A DNA stretch of 64,000 nt from JAWKWH01 sp963669455 (GCA_963669455.1 OY770026.1:3100001-3164000), one strand, 5' to 3'; positions 54,523 through 63,882 are shown, counted from the stretch's first letter. The notes: a model not told the origin generated them from the sequence alone. Numbers and translations are program-made.

Positions 54523-55455
54523 TTACCCCACCAAACCAAAGCTGCGTGAAATGAGGACATCGCCGAGCAGAATAGCGAACAGGGCAAACAGATAGACAAT
54601 CGAATAGCCGAACATCGCCTTGGCCGGCCGCATGGATTGATTGCCCGTTTCCATCACCAGCACTTTCCACGCATAGTAGATGAACCCGGCACCAAGTCCG
54701 ATTGATGCAATGCCGTAGGCGGGGCCTGCGAAACCCATCAGCCAGGGGGAGATGCCCGCAGCCGATACGGCGAGCGTATAGGCGAATATCTGGCGGCGGG
54801 TGGATTTTTCACCGGCAATGTTCGGCATCATCGGGATGCCGGCACGGCCATAATCGCCGGATTTGAACAATGCCAGCGCCCAAAAATGCGGCGGCGTCCA
54901 AAGAAAAATGATGAGGAACAGGACAACGCTTTCCACTGAAACCGTGCCGGTTGCCGCAACCCAGCCGATCATGGGAGGAAATGCGCCAGCCGCACCGCCG
55001 ATGACGATGTTCTGCGGTGTCGAACGCTTCAGCCACATCGTATAGATCACCGCGTAAAAGAAGATGGTGAAGGCAAGCAGGGCAGACGATGTCCAGTTGA
55101 CGAATATGCCAAGCGTGATCACCGATATGACCGCGAGCACGAGCCCGAAGGTCAGCGCTTCGCCAGCCGCCACTTTGCCCGACGGCACCGGCCTTCCGGC
55201 GGTGCGTGACATTACCGCGTCAATATCGGCGTCATACCACATGTTCAACGCGCCCGATGCGCCAGCCCCCACCGCGATGCAAAGAATGGCTGTCACAGCG
55301 ACAAATGGATCGATGGTTGCCGGTGCGACCAGAAGACCGACAGCTGCGGTAAACACCACAAGCGACATCACCCGTGGCTTCAGCAGGGCAAAAAAATCGC
55401 CCGCTGTCGCTTCCGAGAGGCCGCTATTTGCGCCATTTGTTTCAACAAATGCCAT
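54523..55455 (-). CDS. ctaB: Protoheme IX farnesyltransferase (heme O synthase)
   Basis: Adds a farnesyl tail to protoheme on the way to heme A. A 310-residue polytopic UbiA-family protein with GDFFALLKPRVMSLVVF, the prenyl-diphosphate motif NMWYDADIDAVMSRT and YTMWLKRSTPQNIVIGG. MAFVETNGANSG at 55455 is preferred; the frame continues nine codons upstream (ATG at 55482). Confidence 0.95.
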   Translation of the reverse strand: MAFVETNGANSGLSEATAGDFFALLKPRVMSLVVFTAAVGLLVAPATIDPFVAVTAILCIAVGAGASGALNMWYDADIDAVMSRTAGRPVPSGKVAAGEALTFGLVLAVISVITLGIFVNWTSSALLAFTIFFYAVIYTMWLKRSTPQNIVIGGAAGAFPPMIGWVAATGTVSVESVVLFLIIFLWTPPHFWALALFKSGDYGRAGIPMMPNIAGEKSTRRQIFAYTLAVSAAGISPWLMGFAGPAYGIASIGLGAGFIYYAWKVLVMETGNQSMRPAKAMFGYSIVYLFALFAILLGDVLISRSFGLVG

Positions 55456-55525
55456 CGATCGTCTTCTGTCTTTCATTGCCAAAGGCCGCCGTGCTGCCGG
55501 CGGCCCTGAATTATGTTGCCAGCGC

Positions 55526-57178
55526 CTATTTGATTTTCGGCAGCTGCTCCCACTGGTGATAAGGCGGCGGAGATGGCAATTGCCATTCCAGCGTGTCTGC
55601 GCCTACGCCCCACGGATTGGCTCCGGCCACACGCTTTTTCGAAAACGCCTCGAATACACCGTAAAGGAAAATCAGGACGCCAATAGCCGCCAGATAAGAA
55701 CCATAAGATGAAATGGTGTTCCAGCCCACATAGGCGTCCGGATAGTCAACGTAGCGGCGCGGCATTCCAGCAAGTCCGAGGAAATGCTGCGGGAAGAATA
55801 TCAGGTTAACACCGATAAACGTGACCCAGAAATGGGTTCGCGCGATTAGCGGCGAATACATGTAACCCGACATTTTCGGAAACCAGTAATACCATGCCGC
55901 GAAAATCGCGAACACCGCACCAAGCGACAGCACATAGTGGAAATGGGCAACCACGTAGTAGGTGTCGTGGAAGGCGCGGTCGAGGCCCGCATTGGCGACC
56001 TGAACGCCGGTAACGCCACCAACCGTGAACAGGAAGATGAAGCCGATTGCCCAGATCATCGGTGTGCGCAAAGAGATCGAACCGCCCCACATTGTAGCGA
56101 TCCATGAGAAGATTTTCACCCCTGTCGGCACCGCAATCACCATTGTGGCAAACACGAAATAGCGCTGCGCATTAAGCGACAGGCCGGTTGTGTACATGTG
56201 GTGCGCCCACACGATGAAGCCGACGACGCCGATGGCGACCATGGCATAGGCCATGCCGAGATAGCCGAATACCGGCTTTCGCGAGAAGGTCGATACGATA
56301 TGGCTGACAATGCCGAAGCCCGGCAGGATGAGAATGTAAACCTCCGGATGACCGAAGAACCAGAACAGGTGCTGGAACAGGATCGGGTCACCGCCGCCTT
56401 CCGGGGTGAAGAATGCAGTATCAAAATTGCGATCGGTCAGCAGCATGGTGATGCCGCCAGCCAGAACCGGCAGAGACAAGAGCAGCAGGAACGCCGTGAC
56501 CAGCACCGACCAGGCAAACAACGGCATTTTGTGCAGCGTCATGCCAGGAGCGCGCATGTTGAAGATCGTGGTGATGAAGTTGATCGCGCCCAGGATCGAC
56601 GACGCACCGGCAATATGCAACGACAGGATCGCCAAATCCATTGCAGGGCCAGGCTGTCCGGTGGTTGATAGTGGCGGATAGACCGTCCAACCGCCGCCAA
56701 CGCCGAAGGCTCCTGGTGCGCTGGGCACGAAGGCGGACAACAACAACAGGATAAAGGCCGGCGGCAGCAGCCAGAACGAAATATTGTTCATGCGCGGAAA
56801 CGCCATATCCGGAGCGCCGATCATGATCGGCACCATCCAGTTGGCAAAACCGCCAATCAGCGCCGGCATCACCAGGAAAAAGACCATGATCAGGCCGTGA
56901 GCCGTGGTGAACACATTATACATGTGCTTGCCCGCATCGATCGATGCCTCGCCCTCAACCCCGTAGACCATTTCGGCCAGGCCATGAAAAATCTGGATGC
57001 CTGGTTCAGCCAGCTCCCAGCGCATCATGACCGACATGAAACCGCCTATGATACCAGCTATGATCGCGAATATCAGATAAAGCGTTCCGATATCCTTGTG
57101 GTTGGTCGAAAACATCCAGCGCCGAACAAACCCTTCAGGCTTGTGGTCGTGATGATCATGAGCTGCGGCGTCTGCCAT
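55526..57178 (-). CDS. ctaD: Cytochrome c oxidase subunit I
   Basis: Catalytic 12-helix subunit with heme a, heme a3 and CuB. 550 residues. WFFGHPEVYILILPGFGIV holds the CuB His-Tyr site and the K-channel; YYVVAHFHYVLSLGAVF the heme ligands; TTAHGLIMVFFLVMPALIGG the heme a ligand. The order D-channel residues (FANWMVPIMIGAPDMAFPRM) are present. Follows ctaC by 41 bases. Confidence 0.98.
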   Translation of the reverse strand: MADAAAHDHHDHKPEGFVRRWMFSTNHKDIGTLYLIFAIIAGIIGGFMSVMMRWELAEPGIQIFHGLAEMVYGVEGEASIDAGKHMYNVFTTAHGLIMVFFLVMPALIGGFANWMVPIMIGAPDMAFPRMNNISFWLLPPAFILLLLSAFVPSAPGAFGVGGGWTVYPPLSTTGQPGPAMDLAILSLHIAGASSILGAINFITTIFNMRAPGMTLHKMPLFAWSVLVTAFLLLLSLPVLAGGITMLLTDRNFDTAFFTPEGGGDPILFQHLFWFFGHPEVYILILPGFGIVSHIVSTFSRKPVFGYLGMAYAMVAIGVVGFIVWAHHMYTTGLSLNAQRYFVFATMVIAVPTGVKIFSWIATMWGGSISLRTPMIWAIGFIFLFTVGGVTGVQVANAGLDRAFHDTYYVVAHFHYVLSLGAVFAIFAAWYYWFPKMSGYMYSPLIARTHFWVTFIGVNLIFFPQHFLGLAGMPRRYVDYPDAYVGWNTISSYGSYLAAIGVLIFLYGVFEAFSKKRVAGANPWGVGADTLEWQLPSPPPYHQWEQLPKIK

Positions 57179-57219
57179 TTCTTCCGCTCCGTATTTATGT
57201 TGTTTGCTTTTTGCGCCGG

Positions 57220-58116
57220 CTATTCAGCCGCAGCGAGCTTGTTGTTCGTTTCAATCGCCGCCATTAGCGCCTTGTTGGCGCCGGCCAGATCGGCTTTGGC
57301 GGCGGTGTACCAGTTTTGATATTGTTCAGCTGAAACCACTCGGATGGCGATCGGCATATAGGCATGATCCTTGCCGCAAAGCTCTGAGCACTGACCAAAA
57401 TAGATCCCCTCCTTGGTCGCCTTGAACCAGGTTTCGTTCACCCGGCCCGGGACCGCATCCACCTTTACGCCAAAAGCGGGCATGGCGAATGCATGGATGA
57501 CATCGCTTGCCGTAACCAGCACGCGGACAGTGGTGTTGACGGGAACAACCACATCATTGTCGGTTGCCAGAAGGCGCGGATAGACGCTTTTGTCCTCTTT
57601 GCCGAGCGCGGCACGATCGGCGTCGGTCAAAACCGCCTGATTGAATGACAATCCATCTTCACCGACCTGGCCATCTTCACCGACCTGGTATTCATAATCC
57701 CAGTTCCACTGATTGCCGATGGCTTTGATGGTCAGTTCAGGCTCTTCAGGTGGCGTGTATTGCGCGGTCAGAAGCTGAAATGACGGAATTGCAATCGCCA
57801 ACAGGATACAGGCCGGACCGAGTGTCCAGATGACCTCGATCATCGTGTTGTGGCTGGTGCGCGACGGGGTCGAATTGGCGCTCTCGTGAAACCTCACCAT
57901 ACAATAGCCAATCAGCAGCAACACCAGTAGGACAATCGGCAGGATGAACCAGAGCGTGTAGACCTCAAACCAGGTGATTTTTTCCATGATTGCGGTCACG
58001 GCAGGCTGAAACCGCATTTGCCAGGGCTCGGGCTGCGACGCCCATGCCGCCGATGACATCACGGAAGCCATCCCCGCAATTGCCGCCACAAAACTTGTCT
58101 TATTCAATTTTGTCAT
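57220..58116 (-). CDS. ctaC: Cytochrome c oxidase subunit II
   Basis: Receives electrons from cytochrome c through the CuA centre. 298 residues: signal peptide (FVAAIAGMASVMSSAAWA), two helices (VYTLWFILPIVLLVLLLIGY; WTLGPACILLAIAIPSF) and a periplasmic cupredoxin domain with CuA ligands in SDVIHAFAMP and GQCSELCGKDHAYMPI. Two copies of GEDGQV-type sequence come from an 18-base tandem duplication (57653-57688). AGGAG lies directly before the ATG; a TTG at 58107 would have better spacing. Confidence 0.97.
   Translation of the reverse strand: MTKLNKTSFVAAIAGMASVMSSAAWASQPEPWQMRFQPAVTAIMEKITWFEVYTLWFILPIVLLVLLLIGYCMVRFHESANSTPSRTSHNTMIEVIWTLGPACILLAIAIPSFQLLTAQYTPPEEPELTIKAIGNQWNWDYEYQVGEDGQVGEDGLSFNQAVLTDADRAALGKEDKSVYPRLLATDNDVVVPVNTTVRVLVTASDVIHAFAMPAFGVKVDAVPGRVNETWFKATKEGIYFGQCSELCGKDHAYMPIAIRVVSAEQYQNWYTAAKADLAGANKALMAAIETNNKLAAAE
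57653..57688 (-). repeat. 18-base tandem duplication within ctaC
   Basis: The unit CCATCTTCACCGACCTGG (plus strand) occurs at 57653-57670 and again at 57671-57688. It is in frame and adds six residues (a second QVGEDG) in a periplasmic surface loop of subunit II. Confidence 0.8.
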
Positions 58117-58496
58117 CTCCTGATCAGGACATCGACCGGGCAGCTTGCGCCCGCACGAAAACGGACGGATTCCCGTCTCTCAATTTTCTCTGTTCAAACC
58201 ATACTCTCTGGTCATCCGCAAGAAAGCAGGCCGGTAATCCCGTGCGGCATTTTTGCGCTTTTTGTAACAGGAGTTGCAATCACACCCTCAAAGCACTGGC
58301 AAAACAAGGCAATAGCGAGCCCCCGATGGATCGTCGTGTCAAAATTCGGGCAAATTGTTATGGCAGATGACCTGTTCCGGCGACAAGCAAATTGTGGGCG
58401 GGGGCCAGCATGCGTTTTATTTTATTCGCATTCATCGCAATGTGTGCTGAATTGATTCGCTGGCGGTCTGTTCGAAACGCTCATTAGAGGATGCCA
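58117..58496. promoter_or_regulatory. Divergent gap between ctaC and the ialB-like gene
   Basis: About 380 bases with no supported gene; it must carry the ctaC operon promoter (minus) and that of the ialB-like gene (plus). I could not identify convincing -35/-10 pairs or a known operator. AGAGG just before the ATG at 58497 is the ribosome site. A short open frame ending near 58370 is not credible. Confidence 0.4.
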
Positions 58497-59009
58497 ATGC
58501 GGCCAACTATTTCTTATTCAGTATCGATGTTTGCGGCGGCAATCATCTTCTTGACTTCAACCGGAATTGCCGCAGCGCAACAGGGCACTGTTCGCTCCAA
58601 ACATGATGCCTGGTCCATCATCTGCGACATGCCCGCCGGCGCTGCCAGCGAACAATGCGCCATGATGCAAAATGTGGTCGCTGAAGACCGACCCGAAGTG
58701 GGACTGTCGGTGGTCGTGCTCAGGACCGCCGACAACAAGGCAGAGATCTTGCGCGTTCTGGCGCCGCTTGGCGTGCTTTTGCCAAACGGGTTGGGGCTGA
58801 ATATCGATGGCAAGGATATCGGGCGCGCCTATTTCGTGCGGTGTTTTCAAGATGGCTGCTATGCGGAAGTGATTTTGGAAAAACCATTGCTCGATTCGCT
58901 CAAGGCCGGCGGGGCAGCCACATTCATCGTGTTTCAAACACCTGAGGAAGGCATCGGCATTCCGGTGGATTTGACCGGTTTTTCCGACGGTTTCGCCGCC
59001 CTGCCGTGA
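58497..59009 (+). CDS. Invasion-associated locus B (IalB) family protein
   Basis: A 170-residue exported protein with a signal peptide (ISYSVSMFAAAIIFLTSTGI, AAAQ) and the family signature HDAWSIICDMPAGAASEQCA, RPEVGLSVVVLRTAD, then PNGLGLNIDG. Cys pairs suggest disulfide bonds in the periplasm. In Bartonella IalB promotes erythrocyte entry; in free-living relatives its role is unknown. The second ATG (58497) suits AGAGG; an ATG six bases earlier is also possible. Confidence 0.9.
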   Translation: MRPTISYSVSMFAAAIIFLTSTGIAAAQQGTVRSKHDAWSIICDMPAGAASEQCAMMQNVVAEDRPEVGLSVVVLRTADNKAEILRVLAPLGVLLPNGLGLNIDGKDIGRAYFVRCFQDGCYAEVILEKPLLDSLKAGGAATFIVFQTPEEGIGIPVDLTGFSDGFAALP

Positions 59010-59129
59010 GCTTGAACTGTTGTTCTTTGGCCAATCGCTGATCCCGCATACCAGGTGCAATACGAGCGCGGGTGTACGCGGCGGCGGCGCTGCTTATATA
59101 TATCACCTTCAACAATGGGAGCATCGCCC

Positions 59130-60545
59130 GTGACCGACAGCCTACTTGACGCATTCGACGTTGGTGAAGACGCCATTCGCCGGACCGTGGCGGACACAAT
59201 CGCCGGGGCGGATGACGGTGAACTCTTTGTCGAGTATCGCGAGAGCGAAGCGCTGGTGTTCGACAATGGCCGGCTGAAGACAGCCAATTTCAGCACGAAC
59301 CAGGGTTTCGGTCTGCGCGCTGTTGCCGGCGAGGCAACGGGCTATGCGCATTCATCGGAGATGTCTAAGGCGGCGTTAACGCGTGCAAGCGATGCCGTTG
59401 CGGCGGTCAAGCACGGCTATAAGGGCGCCATGGCTGCCAGCCCGAAGAAAACCAACCGTCATCTCTACGGTGAGGAAAACCCGATCCTCGAGCCTGATTT
59501 CGGCGCAAAGGCCAAACTGTTGCAGGAAATTGACCGGTGGACGCGCGATCGTGATCCTCGCGTGCGCCAGGTGACCGCGGCGCTGGCGGCCTCATGGCAG
59601 CAGGTGGAAATCCTTCGCGGCGATGGCACGCTGGCGCGGGACATCCGTCCTATGGTGCGGCTCAATGTTTCGGTCGTGGTCGGCGACGGCGACCGGCAGG
59701 AGACCGGCTCATATGGCGCCGGCGGGCGGACATCATTTGGCGCGTTCGTTGCCGAAAAAGCGTGGCAGGACGCGGCAAAAGAAGCGTTACGGCAGGCTCT
59801 GGTTAACCTGGAGGCTGTTGCCGCACCTGCTGGAACCTTCGATGTGGTGCTCGGTGCCGGGTGGCCCGGCGTGATGCTGCACGAGGCTGTCGGCCACGGG
59901 CTTGAGGGGGATTTCAACCGCAAGAAGACGTCTGCCTTTGCTGGATTGATGGGTGAGCAGGTCGCCGCAAAGGGGGTCACGGTGGTTGATGACGGGACAA
60001 TCGCCGAACGTCGCGGTTCGCTGACCATCGACGATGAGGGAACGCCGTCAGCATTAAATGTGCTGATCGAGGACGGCAGGCTTACCGGCTTCATGCAGGA
60101 CCGGCAGAACGCCCGGCTGATGGGTGTTGAGCCGACCGGCAATGGCAGGCGCGAATCCTACGCGCACCAACCGATGCCGCGCATGACCAACACCTACATG
60201 CTCGGTGGCGATCAGACACCGGAAGAGATTATCGCGTCGGTAAAAAACGGCGTTTATGCGGTATCGTTCGGCGGCGGACAGGTGGACATCACCTCCGGCA
60301 AATTCGTGTTCGGCTGTACCGAAGCCTACAAGATCGAGAACGGCAAAGTGACGCAGCCAATCAAGGGAGCGATGCTGATCGGCAACGGGCCGGATGCGAT
60401 GCACCGGGTGTCGATGGTTGGCAACGACATGCAGCTCGACAATGGCATTGGCGTGTGCGGCAAGGCCGGCCAGGGCGTGCCGGTCGGCGTGGGTCAGCCA
60501 CATCTGCGCATGGATCAGATGACGGTGGGCGGGACCGAGGCGTGA
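59130..60545 (+). CDS. tldD: TldD metalloprotease-family protein
   Basis: Part of the TldD/TldE (PmbA) pair, which in E. coli processes microcin B17 and degrades CcdA. 471 residues. The zinc motif is MLHEAVGHGLEGDF (HExxxH), with GVTVVDDGTIAERRGSLTID and FVFGCTEAYKIENGKVTQPI. The GTG at 59130 (MTDSLLDAFDV) has GGGAG eight bases upstream; the frame is open further. The partner pmbA gene is not in the window. Confidence 0.95.
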   Translation: MTDSLLDAFDVGEDAIRRTVADTIAGADDGELFVEYRESEALVFDNGRLKTANFSTNQGFGLRAVAGEATGYAHSSEMSKAALTRASDAVAAVKHGYKGAMAASPKKTNRHLYGEENPILEPDFGAKAKLLQEIDRWTRDRDPRVRQVTAALAASWQQVEILRGDGTLARDIRPMVRLNVSVVVGDGDRQETGSYGAGGRTSFGAFVAEKAWQDAAKEALRQALVNLEAVAAPAGTFDVVLGAGWPGVMLHEAVGHGLEGDFNRKKTSAFAGLMGEQVAAKGVTVVDDGTIAERRGSLTIDDEGTPSALNVLIEDGRLTGFMQDRQNARLMGVEPTGNGRRESYAHQPMPRMTNTYMLGGDQTPEEIIASVKNGVYAVSFGGGQVDITSGKFVFGCTEAYKIENGKVTQPIKGAMLIGNGPDAMHRVSMVGNDMQLDNGIGVCGKAGQGVPVGVGQPHLRMDQMTVGGTEA

Positions 60546-60606
60546 AAATTGTAGGCCCCTTAAATTTTCACGACTGATATTAAAGTTTTATCCCGATAAC
60601 TTTAAT
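60541..60606. terminator. Two tandem hairpins after tldD
   Basis: CGTGAAAATT (60541-60550) pairs perfectly with AATTTTCACG (60563-60572) around a 12-base loop, and ATTAAAGTT (60579-60587) pairs with AACTTTAAT (60598-60606) around a 10-base loop. The first overlaps the tldD stop. Both are AT-rich, unlike classical intrinsic terminators, though they fill the 150-base gap before cobB. Confidence 0.45.
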
Positions 60607-60695
60607 TTTCAGATCTCATAATGTTTCCTACCCAGCTCCTGAAAAAGGGTATTGTGGAAAACCCATTTTGGGGGAAGTATCGAGCGGAACACCCC

Positions 60696-61403
60696 ATGAC
60701 CCCTTTTTCCTCCATCGTCGTTTTAACCGGTGCCGGTATTTCGGCTGAAAGCGGTGTGTCGACCTTTCGCGATAAGGACGGCATCTGGGCAAATATCGAC
60801 TACCGCGATGTTGCCACGCCAGACGGGTTTGCGCGCAATCCCGATCTGGTACATGAATTCTACAATATGCGCCGGGCCAAGATGAAGGACTATCAGCCCA
60901 ATGCCGCACATGTCGCGCTTGGAGAATTCGAGGCCAGCTTTCCAGGCGATTTTGTGCTCATCACGCAAAATATCGACAATCTGCATGAGCGCGGCGGGTC
61001 AAAAAACCTGATCCACATGCATGGCACGCATCTGAACGTTTTGTGCGCCAATTGCGGCCACCGCCAGCCATGGGAGGAGGAACTATCGACAAAACTCCCC
61101 TGCCCGGCCTGCCAAACACCTGGATATCTTCGGCCCGATGTCGTCTGGTTCGGCGAGATACCCTACCACATGGAACGCATCTCGGCTGCGCTTGCGGCGT
61201 CTGACCTGTTCATCTCTATCGGCACGTCGGGCAGCGTTTACCCGGCCGCGCAATTCGTGCGCGAAGCCAACCGCGCCGGCGCGCATACGGTGGAACTGAA
61301 CCTGGAGCCATCCGACGGGATTGACGACTTCGCCGAAGCCGTCCATGGCAGGGCAAGCGACGTCGTTCCGGCCTATCTCAACAAAATTCTAAAGCAGTTG
61401 TAG
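60696..61403 (+). CDS. cobB: NAD-dependent protein deacylase (sirtuin CobB)
   Basis: A 235-residue sirtuin. VVLTGAGISAESGVSTFRD is the NAD site, TQNIDNLHERGG and the catalytic His in HMHGTHL follow, and four cysteines (CANC, CPAC) bind zinc. Tyr and Arg in FYNMRRAKMKDY mark the desuccinylase-capable class. The ATG at 60696 gives the family start; the frame is open to 60621 without homology. Confidence 0.93.
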   Translation: MTPFSSIVVLTGAGISAESGVSTFRDKDGIWANIDYRDVATPDGFARNPDLVHEFYNMRRAKMKDYQPNAAHVALGEFEASFPGDFVLITQNIDNLHERGGSKNLIHMHGTHLNVLCANCGHRQPWEEELSTKLPCPACQTPGYLRPDVVWFGEIPYHMERISAALAASDLFISIGTSGSVYPAAQFVREANRAGAHTVELNLEPSDGIDDFAEAVHGRASDVVPAYLNKILKQL

Positions 61404-61421
61404 CCAACCGGGATTTGCAGA

Positions 61422-62663
61422 TCACCGGCGCCTGACCGGTTTTTCCAGCAAAGCCACCGCCTCGATATGGGGCGTCCATAAAAACTGGTCGATCGGCGTG
61501 ACGTTTTTCAGCCGGTACCCGCCGGCGATGAGTGTCGCCAGATCGCGGGCCAGCGTGGCCGGATTGCACGAAACGGCAGCAACATAGCGAATATCGGATT
61601 TGGCAATCGCGCGCGCCTGGCCGTCCGCGCCTGACCGGGGCGGGTCAAATACGAGACCGTCATATTTCTTCAATTCTAGCGGCGTCACCGGGCGGCGATG
61701 AAGATCGCGCCTTTCATGCGTGACCGTTTTCAGACCCGATGCGAACCGGAAACCCCGATCAAGCGCACCAAGGGCCGCCTGATCCTGCTCGACCGCATGA
61801 ACCATCGAGGATTGCGCCAGGCGCAGTGCAAATGTTCCGCAACCGGCGAAGAGATCGATGACGCGTTTCGCCTTGATCAGATGGCCACACACCAAAGCCG
61901 CCATGGCTGCTTCGGCCTGCCCGGTTGCCTGTAAAAAACCGCCCGGTGGCGGTGTCACCGCTGCCTCGCCAAAGAATATCGCAGGCTTTTTGCGCTCGAT
62001 GATGATTTCACCATCGATGCTGATACGCGCCAGGCCTTGCTCAATCGCCTTTGCGGCAAGCTCGCGCCTGCAAGCGTCTGTCACGGCGCCAGCTGCCAGC
62101 AGTTCAACATCGAGCCCGGATTCAGTCAGCACCGCTGCAATGCGTACCGGCTCACTGGTTTTACCGATCAGCGCCACCAGTTCACGCAGTTTGGGCAACG
62201 CATCGGTGATGGCCGGAACCAGCACCGGACATTCCTCGATATCGACAATGGCGTGGCTTGCAGCTTCGCTGAAACCGAGCACCGTGCCAGACGAAGTATT
62301 GCGAGCGGAAAAGACCGCGCGGCGGCGTGTTTGCGGGTCGCAGAGGATCATCGGGTTCAGCATCGCGGCCACCCCCGCCTTACCAAGTGCTGCTGCGACC
62401 CTTTGATATTTGAATTTGTTATAGACCTCCTTCGCCGCATGCTGGAGCGAGCACCCCCCGCAGACGCCGAAATGCCGACACCGGGGCGGTATGCGGTCAG
62501 GCGATTTTGCCTCGATCGACTGCAATTTTGCCCTTTTGCCGGAGATTGAGGCGGTAACTCGCTCGCCCGGCAGGGTGCAAGGCACGAAAACCGGCCCGTC
62601 CGGCGTATCGGCAATGCCGTCGCCCCCGGCGCCCAGGCGGGTGATTTCAAGCTTGCTGCTCAT
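61422..62663 (-). CDS. Class I SAM-dependent RNA uracil-C5 methyltransferase (RlmD/TrmA family)
   Basis: A 413-residue RNA m5U methyltransferase. N-terminal TRAM-like part (ITRLGAGGDGIADTPDGPVF), an iron-sulfur cluster motif (CRHFGVCGGCSLQH and a later Cys in ECPVLVP), SAM site RVIDLFAGCGTFALRLAQ, FDPPRSGADGQA, and the catalytic SCNPATLARDLATLI. The target is probably 23S rRNA, but TrmA-like tRNA activity is not excluded. The ATG at 62663 overlaps the tlyA stop (ATGA). Confidence 0.9.
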   Translation of the reverse strand: MSSKLEITRLGAGGDGIADTPDGPVFVPCTLPGERVTASISGKRAKLQSIEAKSPDRIPPRCRHFGVCGGCSLQHAAKEVYNKFKYQRVAAALGKAGVAAMLNPMILCDPQTRRRAVFSARNTSSGTVLGFSEAASHAIVDIEECPVLVPAITDALPKLRELVALIGKTSEPVRIAAVLTESGLDVELLAAGAVTDACRRELAAKAIEQGLARISIDGEIIIERKKPAIFFGEAAVTPPPGGFLQATGQAEAAMAALVCGHLIKAKRVIDLFAGCGTFALRLAQSSMVHAVEQDQAALGALDRGFRFASGLKTVTHERRDLHRRPVTPLELKKYDGLVFDPPRSGADGQARAIAKSDIRYVAAVSCNPATLARDLATLIAGGYRLKNVTPIDQFLWTPHIEAVALLEKPVRRR

Positions 62664-63427
62664 CTGCTGCATCTTCCGCCAAGTAGGAATTCATGATTGC
62701 CGTCACCACCGGTAACGGGCGAATTGCAAATCCCGAGAGACCGCCAACCGGGAAAAGCGTTCAGCCAGGCTGACAGGTCTTCGGCTATCTTCCCGCCTGC
62801 TGCCGGATCGCGCAGCAAGCCGCCCTTGCCGATCGCCTCGCGCCCGGCCTCGAATTGCGGTTTGACCAAAAACAGGCCAAACGCGCCAGGTGCAGCCAGC
62901 CTCAGCGCCGGCGGAAGGGTCAGTTTGAGCGAAATGAAGCTCACATCCGACACGATAATTTCCGGTGGAGAACCCTCAAGGTGGCGTTCGGACAGATCCC
63001 TGGCGTTCAACCCCTCCAACACGGTCACGCGCCGGTCGCCCTTGAGGGTTGGATCAAGCTGGTCATGGCCGACATCAAGCGCGATCACATGTGCCGCACC
63101 GCGCTCAAGCAGTACTTGTGTGAAACCGCCGGTTGATGCGCCGATATCCAAAGCCACTTTGCCTGCCGGATCAAAGCCGAAATGATCAAGCCCCGCGATC
63201 AGCTTCAGTGCTGCGCGCGATACATAGTCCTGCGCCGGATCATCAATTTCGAACACACTGTCCGCCGTCACCATAAGGCCCGGCTTTCTGACGACCTGTC
63301 CGTCAATGCGAACGGTGCCACGGCGAATGGCATCGCGGACCCTGGACCGGCTCTTAAACCTGCCCTGCTCGACAAGGGCCTGGTCCAGCCGTTTTTTCCC
63401 GGTGATGGATTTGGTAGCGGCCATCAT
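62660..63427 (-). CDS. tlyA: TlyA-family rRNA methyltransferase/putative hemolysin
   Basis: A 255-residue protein with an S4 RNA-binding domain (KRLDQALVEQGRFKSRSRVR, RRGTVRIDGQVV) and an FtsJ-like SAM domain (VALDIGASTGGFTQVLLERG, IVSDVSFISLKL, FLVKPQFEAGR). TlyA methylates 16S and 23S rRNA ribose 2'-OH groups, a target of capreomycin-type drugs. Two adjacent ATGs start it. Confidence 0.93.
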   Translation of the reverse strand: MMAATKSITGKKRLDQALVEQGRFKSRSRVRDAIRRGTVRIDGQVVRKPGLMVTADSVFEIDDPAQDYVSRAALKLIAGLDHFGFDPAGKVALDIGASTGGFTQVLLERGAAHVIALDVGHDQLDPTLKGDRRVTVLEGLNARDLSERHLEGSPPEIIVSDVSFISLKLTLPPALRLAAPGAFGLFLVKPQFEAGREAIGKGGLLRDPAAGGKIAEDLSAWLNAFPGWRSLGICNSPVTGGDGNHEFLLGGRCSR

Positions 63428-63481
63428 TGCTCATTGGCGAATGAAAGCTCCGAATGCAAGTGCGCCAGCGAAAGTTGCTTG

Positions 63482-63582
63482 GGGCATTTTTCGCCGATAC
63501 AGAATCACATGTACGAAAAATGCTTCAATAGCGCCAAGCGGATATTGGCGTTGTCGCGGTTCTAGTTACCGCAAAACTGCTC
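63482..63582 (+). repeat. Interspersed palindromic element, copy 2
   Basis: A 101-base element that matches copy 1 (19627-19736, opposite strand) in motif order: GGGCATTTTTCGC, CGAAAAATGCTTCAAT, CCAAGCGGATA, GGCGTTGTCGCGGTT, TTACCGC. It contains perfect inverted repeats GCATTTTTCG (63484-63493) with CGAAAAATGC (63514-63523), plus GCCAA with TTGGC and GCGGT with ACCGC. It fills the gap between tlyA and the next gene. Confidence 0.7.
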
Positions 63583-63585
63583 CAA

Positions 63586-63882
63586 TCAGATTTTCCCCTG
63601 GCGATAGGCCGGCATGCCGCATGCCAGCGCCAGACCATGCCTCCACTGGTCACCGCTGCCGCCTGCGGAGCAGCTGACAGGCATGACTGGCCGAACGGGA
63701 TCGCTGCCCTTTGTCACCAGTACCGGTTCTTCGTCGTAGCTGAATCCGCCGCGAATCTCGCCGATCTTTGATGCGACGATTTCGGCGACTGCCTGCTCCA
63801 GCTGCTGGTCGTGCCGCACCGTGTAATTGGCATTGGCCGCTGCCGGCAAGAACAGTATTGCGGCAATGATAGATGCCCTCAT
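63586..63882 (-). CDS. Small exported protein, 98 residues
   Basis: A 98-residue protein with a signal peptide (MRASIIAAILFLPAAANA) followed by a short mature domain (QQLEQAVAEIVASKIGEIRG) and two cysteines (VSCSAG, LACGMP). The ATG at 63882 has AGGGAG seven bases upstream; a longer frame to 63936 lacks such a site. The gene ends just before the palindromic element. No family recognised. Confidence 0.65.
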   Translation of the reverse strand: MRASIIAAILFLPAAANANYTVRHDQQLEQAVAEIVASKIGEIRGGFSYDEEPVLVTKGSDPVRPVMPVSCSAGGSGDQWRHGLALACGMPAYRQGKI

